Shown: positions 8,335-16,167 of the stretch, in pieces
Numbering within the stretch: the stretch's first letter is position 1
Layout: every line of letters begins with the position of its first letter
NCBI GenBank assembly: GCA_002416505.1
Contig: DIAM01000008.1
Span: 2,143 to 65,249, forward strand
Source: Gammaproteobacteria bacterium UBA5078
GTDB lineage: Bacteria; Pseudomonadota; Gammaproteobacteria; Pseudomonadales; Pseudohongiellaceae
Length of the DNA: 63,107 nt
Direction: 5' to 3'
Notes under the pieces: generated by a model
Seen by the model: the letters and a program-made list of their open reading frames with translations, nothing else
Told to the model about the DNA's origin: nothing
Database searches by the model: none
Position numbers and translations under genes: made by a program

Positions 8335-10965
8335 ATGAAAAATGACCGTGGCCACACTTCCGGTTTAATGCGCAGCACCCTAGTGCTGGCGATAGCGAGC
8401 GCCACCGCAATGGCAGCACAGGCGCAACAGCCGTCTTCGAACGATGTCGATGCCATTGAAGAAATTATTGTACAGGGTTCCAATCTATCGCGAGCAAGGG
8501 CGATTGAGCAGAAGCAGATGGACGCGCGCTTGATCGAGGCGCTCGGCGCCGACGAGTTGGGCCAGTTCCCGGATCGCAACGTAGGGGAATCGCTGAACCG
8601 TTTGCCAGGCGTTTCGATGTTGGTAGAGAAGGGCGAAGGGCGCTTCGTGCAGATCCGTGGCATCAATCCAGCACTGAACAACGTGACCATCAATGGTATG
8701 CAGATGGGCTCGCCTGAGCAGGAGGGCGGCGGACGTGCGGCCCCTATGGATGTGATCTCCGGTGGCGTGCTGGGTGGCGTGCAGGTAGTCAAGACACCAA
8801 CTGCAGACGTGGATTCACAGGGCATCGGCGGCACGGTCAATGTGAAGACGACCATGCCTTTCGATCGAAGCGATGAGTTCTATGGTTACCTGACGAGCCG
8901 TTTAGGCTATGAGAGTGCGCGCCCGAAAGGGCAGGGCTTTGCGGGCGATGATCCTCGCTCTCTGGATGCCATGATGTCTGGAAAATTAGCGGACTCTACA
9001 ATAGGTTGGTTGCTAGGTGCGACGTGGTCGGACCGTGAGTATCTTGGTCAGGGTATCTATCAAGACGACTGGGATGAGAGCAGTGGCGTGGGCCTGCCCG
9101 TCAACGTCAAAAACAATTACTACGTCATCGGGCGAGAGCGCATCAATGTGAACGCGGCGCTGGAGTTCCGTCCCACCGACAACGACAGTTATTTTCTGCG
9201 CGGCTTCTACGCTACCTGGGAGGAGTTTCAGCATCGCAATCGCTATGAGCAGAACCTCAGCGCGGGTGTCGTGCCGACGAGTACCGGTAATGGCACATCC
9301 GCTGGCAATCGGATTCTAGCGAACGTGCGATTGGAAGAGGTTAACAAGGATTTGTTCTCCTTCGCCGCAGGTGGCGAGAACGCAATGGGTGATCTGACGC
9401 TGAGCTATACGGCTCAGGTCAACTCCAACGAGCTGGCAGAACCAAACGACTACTGGGAGTTCCGATCGGGTGCCATTTTTGGTCCCAACACTTGGACTCA
9501 TGATAGCGATGGTGTGGTGACAATTCGGCCAGACGCCGGGACTCCGAATCGCCAAGATCCGAATCTCATCGCACTGCGTCGTGTACGCTTCTTCGACAGT
9601 TCTGTCGAGGAAGATGCCAATATCGCGAAGGTTGATCTGCAATGGGATCTGGACGAACTCAGCTACTTGAAAACGGGTCTTAAATACAGCAACACAGAGC
9701 GTAGCCTGGACCAGTCACAGGTGCGCTACAACCCTGGCACTAGCGCTCTAACACTAGGGACTTCGTCGGCATTCACTCATGGCGGATTCACTAATGATGT
9801 AGACAAATACGATGTTCCCAATATCTGGATGGACATCGCTGGCATGAATAACTTCATCGTCAATAGCGCCAATGCGAGTTATTTCTCACCAGATCCTGTG
9901 GATAATTTCGTGAGCGATAATGCTGCCGACTATGGTGTAGAAGAGTCCGTACTCTCTGCCTATGTCATGGGTTCGAAGACCTTCGATCGCCTCGAGGTGA
10001 TCGCCGGTGTACGGTTCGAGATGACCGACATCAATAGCTATGGCAATGCGCTGGACAATAATGTGGCGACACGCATCAAGGCGGGCGGCGACTACACAAA
10101 TGTGATGCCCTCGCTAATCGCCAATTATCGGTTCAATGAAAGCTTCGTGGCACGTGCTGGTATAACTCGTGCCCTCGGTCGCCCCGACTTCGAGACGATA
10201 GCGCCGCGCTCTACGATCTCCGACGACGGCGGCCCAGTGGCTGGTGTCAGCATTGGCAACCCGGACCTGACCCCGCGCAAGTCCACGAACTATGACATCG
10301 CGTTGGAATGGTATCCGCGACCACTCTCGATTCTTTCCATGAGCGTGTTCTATAAAGATATTTCGGATGAGCTGATTGGTTCCAGGACTTCGCTAACGAA
10401 TCAGGCTGAGATGAATGCGGCCTTGGCCTCGCGTGGTCTAACCGGCGTGGTCAATACAGCTTCTCTCACTCGCTTGGATATCTCAAGTACCATCAATGCC
10501 AGCTCCGCCACTTTGAAAGGCATCGAATTGCTAGGGCAGACTCAGCTGGACTTCCTGCCTGCGCCATTCGATGGCTTCGGAGTTTCCGCCTCATTGACGC
10601 GACTCGATGGCGAGACGAAGCTGCCCAGTGGCGCAATCCCTTTAGTCGGTCAGCCTGAGAGTACTTACGCTTTCTCTTTGTTTTATCAGAACGACAAGAT
10701 CGATGCCTCCGTCAGCTATGCCTACAACGATAGCTTCCTGACCGACCTAAACTCCGATCCTGACTTAGTATTGGATCAGGGCGAGTTCGGGCGCTGGGAT
10801 GCGAAGCTGACCTATAGCATCGGCGATAACTTCAAAGTGTTCGTGGAAGGAGTCAATCTCAACGACGAGCCTACCTCGGAGTTTCAGGGTGGTCGTAGCA
10901 ACTGGAACAGTGAGTACGAATGGGTAGGAAGCACCTACTATATGGGCTTTAGTTACGGCTTCTAG
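8335..10965 (+). CDS. TonB-dependent receptor, Xanthomonas/Caulobacter type
   Basis: An outer-membrane active transporter of about 876 residues. The start at 8335 is chosen because GAGG lies 8 bases upstream and a signal peptide (MKNDRG...AMAAQAQ) follows directly; the earlier TTG at 8254 would add an unlikely leader. A TonB-box-like EEIIVQG is followed by the plug phrases LGQFPDRNVGESLNRLPGVS and VQIRGINPALNNVTINGMQM, typical of the TIGR01782-like group that often takes up oligosaccharides or other polymers. The barrel ends in YYMGFSYGF with the terminal aromatic needed for outer-membrane insertion. A secreted propeller protein follows 66 bases downstream and is probably its partner. Confidence 0.93.
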   Translation: MKNDRGHTSGLMRSTLVLAIASATAMAAQAQQPSSNDVDAIEEIIVQGSNLSRARAIEQKQMDARLIEALGADELGQFPDRNVGESLNRLPGVSMLVEKGEGRFVQIRGINPALNNVTINGMQMGSPEQEGGGRAAPMDVISGGVLGGVQVVKTPTADVDSQGIGGTVNVKTTMPFDRSDEFYGYLTSRLGYESARPKGQGFAGDDPRSLDAMMSGKLADSTIGWLLGATWSDREYLGQGIYQDDWDESSGVGLPVNVKNNYYVIGRERINVNAALEFRPTDNDSYFLRGFYATWEEFQHRNRYEQNLSAGVVPTSTGNGTSAGNRILANVRLEEVNKDLFSFAAGGENAMGDLTLSYTAQVNSNELAEPNDYWEFRSGAIFGPNTWTHDSDGVVTIRPDAGTPNRQDPNLIALRRVRFFDSSVEEDANIAKVDLQWDLDELSYLKTGLKYSNTERSLDQSQVRYNPGTSALTLGTSSAFTHGGFTNDVDKYDVPNIWMDIAGMNNFIVNSANASYFSPDPVDNFVSDNAADYGVEESVLSAYVMGSKTFDRLEVIAGVRFEMTDINSYGNALDNNVATRIKAGGDYTNVMPSLIANYRFNESFVARAGITRALGRPDFETIAPRSTISDDGGPVAGVSIGNPDLTPRKSTNYDIALEWYPRPLSILSMSVFYKDISDELIGSRTSLTNQAEMNAALASRGLTGVVNTASLTRLDISSTINASSATLKGIELLGQTQLDFLPAPFDGFGVSASLTRLDGETKLPSGAIPLVGQPESTYAFSLFYQNDKIDASVSYAYNDSFLTDLNSDPDLVLDQGEFGRWDAKLTYSIGDNFKVFVEGVNLNDEPTSEFQGGRSNWNSEYEWVGSTYYMGFSYGF

Positions 10966-10991
10966 GCCCTAACCTATCCTGCAATTGCAAC

Positions 10992-11020
10992 ACAAACGGT
11001 GAGCCTTGCTCGCCGTTTGT
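10992..11020. other. Strong intergenic hairpin between receptor and propeller genes
   Basis: Arms of 13 bases, ACAAACGGTGAGC (10992-11004) and GCTCGCCGTTTGT (11008-11020), pair fully with one G-T wobble around a 3-base loop. There is no poly-T run, so it may be a transcript-stabilising or partial-termination element that lowers expression of the downstream gene. It ends only 11 bases before the downstream ATG pair. Confidence 0.6.
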
Positions 11021-11031
11021 CATTGGAGAAA

Positions 11032-11940
11032 ATGATGCCTTTACATCAAAAAGCACTATCCCTGATTATCCTGTTAGCTCTAAGTAGCGCCGCATTTTCA
11101 GCGCCTAGTGATAATGAACCGCCTGTGTTCGAAGGCCTTATCGAAAAGGTGTTCGAGACCTTCGACGCTAGACAGGCTGTTGCGGTCGACGCCGAACACT
11201 TCTACGCGGTTAACAATTTCCGCATCACCAAGCATGATAAGCACACGGGTGAACCCCTCATTCAGTGGGATGGCATCTCCGAAGACGATGGCCCCTTGAT
11301 ACACCTCGATAGCGCCATGGTCTTAGAGGGCAAACTCTATGCGGCCCACTCCAACTATCCAATTTGGCCTATGGCTAGTTCAATTGAGGTTTGGGACACG
11401 GCGACGATGGCCCACATAGACTCCCATAGCTTCGGCATCCAGCTGGGCTCCATGACCTGGATTGATCGGCACGATGGCTTCTGGTGGGGTGGCTTCGGGA
11501 ACTACGATCGGGTGCAAAGCGGCATGAGCGAACCTTATGGCGAAACCCGGATGTCGCAGGTCGTGAAAATGGATGAGCAGTTTCAGATTATTGAGCAGTG
11601 GGCCTTGCCCGCCGCCCTTCATCCGAAGATGTCGCCTATGAGCAATTCTGGCGGAAGCTGGGGCGACGATGGCTACCTCTATCTCACCGGGCACGACTAC
11701 CCGGAGCTATATGTGATGCGCGTGCCCGCAACCGGAGGCACGCTAGAGTGGATTGCGACTGTGCATATTCCAGGGCTCAACGGTCAAGGCATAGCCTGGG
11801 ATCGCACGGAGCAAGGGCGTGTACTGTGGGGAATACTCAAGGAAGACGAAGAGGTCTACCGCATTACAATGCCGGAGGTAGTTTTGCCGGTTCGGCAGGC
11901 GCCTGGGCTCATTCGTAAGCTTGGAGATTTCGCGCAGTAA
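11032..11940 (+). CDS. Secreted propeller-like protein of unknown function
   Basis: About 302 residues with a signal peptide (MMPLHQKALSLIILLALSSAAFSA). GGAGA sits a few bases before the paired ATGs at 11032 and 11035; the longer GTG reading at 10999 starts inside a hairpin and is less likely. The mature protein has repeated beta-propeller-like phrases: AVDAEHFYAVNNFRITKHDK, then GSMTWIDRHDGFWWGGFGNY, then GSWGDDGYLYLTGHDYPELYVM, and GQGIAWDRTEQGRVLWGILK. I recognise no catalytic motif. Related proteins are sometimes named cycloisomerases in databases, but nothing seen here supports that activity. Its place directly behind a TonB-dependent receptor suggests it binds or processes the imported compound. 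Confidence 0.75.
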   Translation: MMPLHQKALSLIILLALSSAAFSAPSDNEPPVFEGLIEKVFETFDARQAVAVDAEHFYAVNNFRITKHDKHTGEPLIQWDGISEDDGPLIHLDSAMVLEGKLYAAHSNYPIWPMASSIEVWDTATMAHIDSHSFGIQLGSMTWIDRHDGFWWGGFGNYDRVQSGMSEPYGETRMSQVVKMDEQFQIIEQWALPAALHPKMSPMSNSGGSWGDDGYLYLTGHDYPELYVMRVPATGGTLEWIATVHIPGLNGQGIAWDRTEQGRVLWGILKEDEEVYRITMPEVVLPVRQAPGLIRKLGDFAQ

Positions 11941-11946
11941 AGTGAG

Positions 11947-11975
11947 GCTGCCAAGTAAGGACTTCACTTGGCAGC
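11947..11975. terminator. Bidirectional hairpin between convergent genes
   Basis: Perfect ten-base arms GCTGCCAAGT (11947-11956) and ACTTGGCAGC (11966-11975) with a 9-base loop lie between the propeller gene and the convergent MATE gene. T tracts are weak on both sides, so termination efficiency is uncertain. Confidence 0.6.
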
Positions 11976-11981
11976 GTCGCC

Positions 11982-13337
11982 CTATAATGCCGGCACTGGC
12001 TCGCTATTGAGACGCTTACGGAACTCGCTGCGTACCAATAGATAGCTGACCGCCGCCTGAATGGTAACCGACATGATCGAGACCCACCATACTTGGGTGA
12101 TCGTGAAGCCGGGTTGGTACTTCAGGTAAACCGCCAGCGGCAGGAAGACCAAGATTCGCACCATCGAGCTCAACATGGCTGGGCGAGTATTGCCAAGGCC
12201 CTGGAAGATGCCCGAGCAAGAGAACACGATGCCCTGTGCGATGAAGTTCAGGGAGATCAATTGCAGGAATACAGAACCCACCTCGATTACCTCGAGCTCC
12301 TCTGTGAAGAAGCCGATCATAAGGTCCGACTTCCACTGCATCAATATCGTCACCACCGCCATCACGATAGTGCTCAGCAAGATGCCCTTGCTGCAGGTCT
12401 CGCGCACGCGGTCGAAACGCTTGGCGCCATAGTTCTGACCGGCGATGGGACCCAGAGCGAAGGCGATTGCCATGGTCGGCATGAAGATAGACTGCATGAT
12501 GCGCCCGCCGATACTAAAGCCGGCTTGGGCTGCCGCACCGAAGTCCGCGATCAACCAATACACCGCAGAGAAGTAGACGAACAGGAGCAGCATCTCGCCG
12601 CCGGCTGGAAGGCCGATGGCAAACATGCGCTTCCATATGTCGAAGCGCGGACGCCACAGCAGCGACTCGAAGGAGACGTATTTCTCTAGCTTTATAAAAT
12701 AATAAGTAAGCATCAGCACGCCAATGAAGACCGATATGGAGCTGGCGAGCCCGGCCCCCATCACGCCAAGTGCTGGGCCAGGCCCCCAACCGGCGATGAG
12801 AATGGGGGCGAGAATCGTGTTCAGTACCACGGTTAGCATCTGCACGATCATGCCCGGTTTCACCAGACCTGTTGCGCGCAGAGAAGAGGCCATCGCCATC
12901 ATGGGGAATTGCAAAGCCATGCCCGGCAGGAAGTAATAAAGAAAGGTCACGCCCTCACGCAGCGCGCCCTCGTCCGAGGTGATAGTCGCCAGATAAACTT
13001 CTGCGGTCAGATAACCGCCGAGACAGGTTACCAATGCGAAGATCATCGAGACCACCAGGGACTGATTGAAGATGAGATTGGCCTCGGGTTGGTCCTTGCG
13101 GCCAACGGCCTGCGAGATCAGCGCCACCGCACTAACCCCGAGAATCTGCGTGAGCGCCATGATCATGAACATGAGCGTGCCGCCGGCGCCAACCCCCGCG
13201 ACCGCATCGTCGCCTAGGGCGGCTACGAAGAACAGGTCGACTAAAAGATAGAGTGTCTGAAAGATCATGCCCGCAGCCACGGGTGTCGCCATACTAATGA
13301 TGGTCTTGGTGACAGAGCCCTGTGTTAAGTCTCTCAT
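11982..13337 (-). CDS. MATE-family multidrug/toxin exporter
   Basis: A 451-residue inner-membrane exporter with about twelve membrane helices in two similar halves. The N-terminus (LTQGSVTKTIISMATPVAAGMIF, then LVDLFFVAALGDDAVAGVGAG) and the matching segment in the second half (FAIGLPAGGEMLLLFV) are typical MATE signatures. Such proteins expel cationic drugs, dyes or metabolites using Na+ or H+ gradients; the substrate cannot be read from sequence. It is monocistronic on the minus strand and its 3' end faces a shared hairpin. A palindrome 92-107 bases upstream of the ATG is a candidate operator. Confidence 0.93.
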   Translation of the reverse strand: MRDLTQGSVTKTIISMATPVAAGMIFQTLYLLVDLFFVAALGDDAVAGVGAGGTLMFMIMALTQILGVSAVALISQAVGRKDQPEANLIFNQSLVVSMIFALVTCLGGYLTAEVYLATITSDEGALREGVTFLYYFLPGMALQFPMMAMASSLRATGLVKPGMIVQMLTVVLNTILAPILIAGWGPGPALGVMGAGLASSISVFIGVLMLTYYFIKLEKYVSFESLLWRPRFDIWKRMFAIGLPAGGEMLLLFVYFSAVYWLIADFGAAAQAGFSIGGRIMQSIFMPTMAIAFALGPIAGQNYGAKRFDRVRETCSKGILLSTIVMAVVTILMQWKSDLMIGFFTEELEVIEVGSVFLQLISLNFIAQGIVFSCSGIFQGLGNTRPAMLSSMVRILVFLPLAVYLKYQPGFTITQVWWVSIMSVTIQAAVSYLLVRSEFRKRLNSEPVPAL

Positions 13338-13428
13338 AGCATGTGTTCTCTAGTGGCGCTCGAGGCGCGCGCAGTGGGCAGAGGGCAGAGCGAAGTACGG
13401 CGCGAAGGATTCGTTTTGTGCCTGCGAA

Positions 13429-13444
13429 ATAAAGCGTGCTTTAT
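13429..13444. promoter_or_regulatory. Palindrome upstream of the MATE gene, candidate operator
   Basis: ATAAAGC-GT-GCTTTAT forms two perfect seven-base arms with a 2-base centre, 92-107 bases upstream of the MATE start on its 5' side. No regulator gene is adjacent, so the binding protein is unknown. The remaining 13338-13575 gap shows no gene. Confidence 0.4.
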
Positions 13445-13575
13445 ACACCAGTGAGGCGGCGGGGAACACCCCGAGAGGGGGATTAAGCGATCAATGGCCG
13501 CGACGCATCATTCTAGATGCTGTATGGAACAATCGATCGCAATAGCCGCGCTGCAATGGGATCCGCTGCGTGGCG

Positions 13576-14676
13576 CTAAGATCGCGTGTAGCGCAGCAGT
13601 GCTTGAATCTCACGCCGCAGTCGATCGGCGTCCGTCAAAGCTTCGAACTCATCCAGTGCCGGGGTATCTTGAAGAAGGCCCAATATGACGCCGAGCACCG
13701 CGCCGCGATGCACATTGTCGCCGCCGACATTCGTGTTCGCAATTAGTCCAGCCTTGGTCTGACCACGATACTTGTAAGCCAGATACAACACACTAGGCCA
13801 AGAATCGCTTATATAGCAGGCGCTGGAGAACATTCGCCCGACGATGTCTCGGTCGCCACGCCCCTTTGCCAGCAATGCCGCGAGGTCGATGCCCGCACGG
13901 CGACCGCAGTCTTGCAAAGTAGCCGCGACGTCGACAGAGGAGTCTCGAAATAACAGCGTATCTAACAGCGCCGCATAGGAGGCACACACTCGAGCCAGAG
14001 CCTCATCTGGATGGGTCAATAATAAGTGCTCGCGGACGATTACTTGAACCCGTTCGAGTGGAGTGCCTTGCAGGCGCAGCGCGAACACTAATGGGGCGAT
14101 GCCGACGAGACCGCCTATCGAGGCCGTGTCATGGGTTATAGCGCCGCATTGTGCGGGCGGCTTGCCCGACTCTAGGTTCGCGAAGAAGCCACGATGATAT
14201 GATTCCGCATAGGTGTCTCGATGTCGCGGTGGATTGGCGGTCATGAAGGCGATGTAGTCTAGAAGCCAGCTTGCGCTGTCATAATGTTGATTCGACGCGA
14301 CTATGCTGCGCATCAGCACTCGCGCGCAATGGGCATTCAAGGTGTTCTCTCCAGCCTGCATTGCGCAATGATAATGCTGATTCGCTTGTCCCCAATACTC
14401 CCGCCTGCCCTTGAGGATCACGTCGCCGACGATCTGTCGCGCTGCACCTGCAGCACTCTGCGTGCCGCGACCGCCCTGAGAGGTGGAGTGCAATGGCATG
14501 ATGGAAGAGGGGTGAAACGCGGGGGCTGCCTCGAAATCGCTGACCCCACCGGGGAAGGCGCGATCGATATCCTGTGGGTTATAGAACCAATGCACGGGCA
14601 TCGCCAGTGCATCCCCTACAAATAATGCGCGTAAAGCGGTGTCGGCGCGCTGCTGTATGCTTGGTAAATTGCTCAC
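13576..14676 (-). CDS. ADP-ribosylglycohydrolase-family protein
   Basis: A 366-residue cytosolic protein of the DraG/ARH fold. The N-terminal GDALAMPVHWFYN segment and the C-terminal NVGGDNVHRGAVLGVILG segment match the two metal-binding stretches of the family, although the usual GGDTDT is GGDNVH here, so metal binding may be altered. ARH proteins remove ADP-ribose from proteins or small molecules; others act on unrelated substrates, so the exact reaction is open. The start is GTG with CGAGGAATA upstream. The SDR gene stop is 36 bases upstream on the same strand, so the two are probably cotranscribed. Confidence 0.82.
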   Translation of the reverse strand: MSNLPSIQQRADTALRALFVGDALAMPVHWFYNPQDIDRAFPGGVSDFEAAPAFHPSSIMPLHSTSQGGRGTQSAAGAARQIVGDVILKGRREYWGQANQHYHCAMQAGENTLNAHCARVLMRSIVASNQHYDSASWLLDYIAFMTANPPRHRDTYAESYHRGFFANLESGKPPAQCGAITHDTASIGGLVGIAPLVFALRLQGTPLERVQVIVREHLLLTHPDEALARVCASYAALLDTLLFRDSSVDVAATLQDCGRRAGIDLAALLAKGRGDRDIVGRMFSSACYISDSWPSVLYLAYKYRGQTKAGLIANTNVGGDNVHRGAVLGVILGLLQDTPALDEFEALTDADRLRREIQALLRYTRS

Positions 14677-14712
14677 GAACGTATTCCTCGTTTATAGATT
14701 GCGTTTGGCGCA

Positions 14713-15450
14713 CTACCAGTCGATAGTGTTGCCCGCGTAGTCCAGATAACTGGCGCGTCCATCCGCCGGAAGCTGCGCCACTACCGCCAGCATTCGTTTT
14801 GCCACATATGCAGCCGTGAATAGTTTTCCATCCGCGATATTGCCTTGAAAGGGGGCGGACAGAGGGGTGTCTACGGTGCCAGGGTGGAAGGCCACTAGCT
14901 TAACGTTCTTCGCTCTACGGGCGAATTCGATGGCGGCGCTCTGGATGAGCATGTTCAGGGCTGCCTTAGAGGCGCGATAGCTATACCAGCCGCCCGCGCG
15001 ATTATCGCTGATGCTGCCAACTCTCGCGCTTAGTAAGACCACCGGGCAGACTGTGGTGGAGCGCAGCGAAGGCGCGAGAGCCTGCAGCCACAATGCCGGT
15101 ACGATGCTGTTGACTCGAAATACCTCTGCCATATTGTCGAGCTTAAGGTCTTCGAGTCGCTTCTCGGGTTGAATGGCGCCACTATGTAAGATGCCGTTGC
15201 AGATGACAATGCGCTCGAAACTACCGGCGAGTGTCGACAGTTCTTGCCCCACATTTGCGATGGCCTCTGGCGTATAGTCGCAAATTATAGTGCGCACCGA
15301 TGGCGGGAGCTTGAGAGGGTTTCTACTTACTGCCACGATCTGCGTCTGCGTTGGCTCTGCCAGTAGCTGCGTAATCAAGGCTTGCCCTATCTCACTGCTC
15401 GCGCCGATAATCAGGCTTGTGGAAGTCGCGCTCGTGTCGACGGTATGCAT
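14713..15450 (-). CDS. Short-chain dehydrogenase/reductase (SDR) family protein
   Basis: A 245-residue cytosolic oxidoreductase, close to the classical SDR length. The nucleotide-binding IGASSEIG motif is near residue 16. The ICNG motif (equivalent of NNAG) and the catalytic YSYRASK (YxxxK) with an upstream serine in VVLLSARVGS are present, followed by FHPGTVDTPLS, the usual PG loop. It resembles the CsgA/C-factor type of SDR, but substrate and direction cannot be assigned. It is the first gene of a likely two-gene unit with the ADP-ribosylglycohydrolase-like gene. Confidence 0.88.
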   Translation of the reverse strand: MHTVDTSATSTSLIIGASSEIGQALITQLLAEPTQTQIVAVSRNPLKLPPSVRTIICDYTPEAIANVGQELSTLAGSFERIVICNGILHSGAIQPEKRLEDLKLDNMAEVFRVNSIVPALWLQALAPSLRSTTVCPVVLLSARVGSISDNRAGGWYSYRASKAALNMLIQSAAIEFARRAKNVKLVAFHPGTVDTPLSAPFQGNIADGKLFTAAYVAKRMLAVVAQLPADGRASYLDYAGNTIDW

Positions 15451-15588
15451 GGGAAGTCTCTTTGAAAGCTAAGCGCCCGGCTTGGGCACGGATGTGCCAG
15501 TTGATACGGCAGCTAGGCTCGCTTAGATCAGAGATCCAGTGACGCGCAAATAACGTAGTATTTCAAACAATTAAACCGAAGGTGGATC

Positions 15589-16143
15589 ATGATTCGATTA
15601 CTATCTCTCGCATTCGTATTAAGCGTGTTCTCTACCGGGACTTTTGCCGATGAGGCGGGCGCGGCAGATGGCGCCTGTATATCATGGCTCAATCAGAGCA
15701 TCGGCAAACTGAATAGTTCACAGGAACACGATCTGTGTGCCCTGACGGCGGGCAAGACGGTGTTGATCGTCAATACCGCGAGTTTCTGTGGCTACACGCC
15801 ACAGTTCAAGGGGCTAGAGGCGTTGTACCAGCGTTATAAAGACGAGGGCCTGGTGGTATTGGGTTTCCCCTCCGACGATTTCAATCAGGAGGCGGAGGAA
15901 GCCGCCGAGATTGCCGAGGTGTGTTTTATCAACTATGGCGTTAACTTTCCGATGACCTCCGAGATCAAGGTCAAAGGCAGTGCCGCGCACCCGATCTTCA
16001 AGGTGTTGGCGAGCAAGGGTGAGCCGCGCTGGAATTTCAATAAATACCTGATCAGCAAGCAGGGCGAAGTTTTAGCCCATTACGACAGCGACGTCACGCC
16101 CGAGTCAGCCGCGTTCATCAGTGCCATAGAGCAGCAGCTATAA
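15589..16143 (+). CDS. Periplasmic glutathione-peroxidase-family protein
   Basis: A 184-residue thiol peroxidase with a signal peptide (about residues 1-20, ending FSTGTFADE), so it acts in the periplasm. The peroxidatic cysteine is Cys67 in NTASFCGYTPQ, and the WNFNKYL motif is conserved. The second motif reads GFPSDDFNQE instead of the usual GFPCNQFGxQE, so the active-site glutamine and nearby residues are shifted or replaced; thioredoxin-like donors are more probable than glutathione. It reduces lipid or hydrogen peroxides. The membrane sulfatase-like gene starts 24 bases after it, with a small GGGGC-AGA-GCCCC hairpin (16144-16156) between them. Confidence 0.88.
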   Translation: MIRLLSLAFVLSVFSTGTFADEAGAADGACISWLNQSIGKLNSSQEHDLCALTAGKTVLIVNTASFCGYTPQFKGLEALYQRYKDEGLVVLGFPSDDFNQEAEEAAEIAEVCFINYGVNFPMTSEIKVKGSAAHPIFKVLASKGEPRWNFNKYLISKQGEVLAHYDSDVTPESAAFISAIEQQL

Positions 16144-16167
16144 GGGGCAGAGCCCCGTTGGATAATC

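Noticed and set aside
12093..12689. Long plus-strand frame opposite the MATE gene.
   Set aside because: Amino-acid content is rich in His, Arg and Gln without any domain, typical of an antisense shadow.
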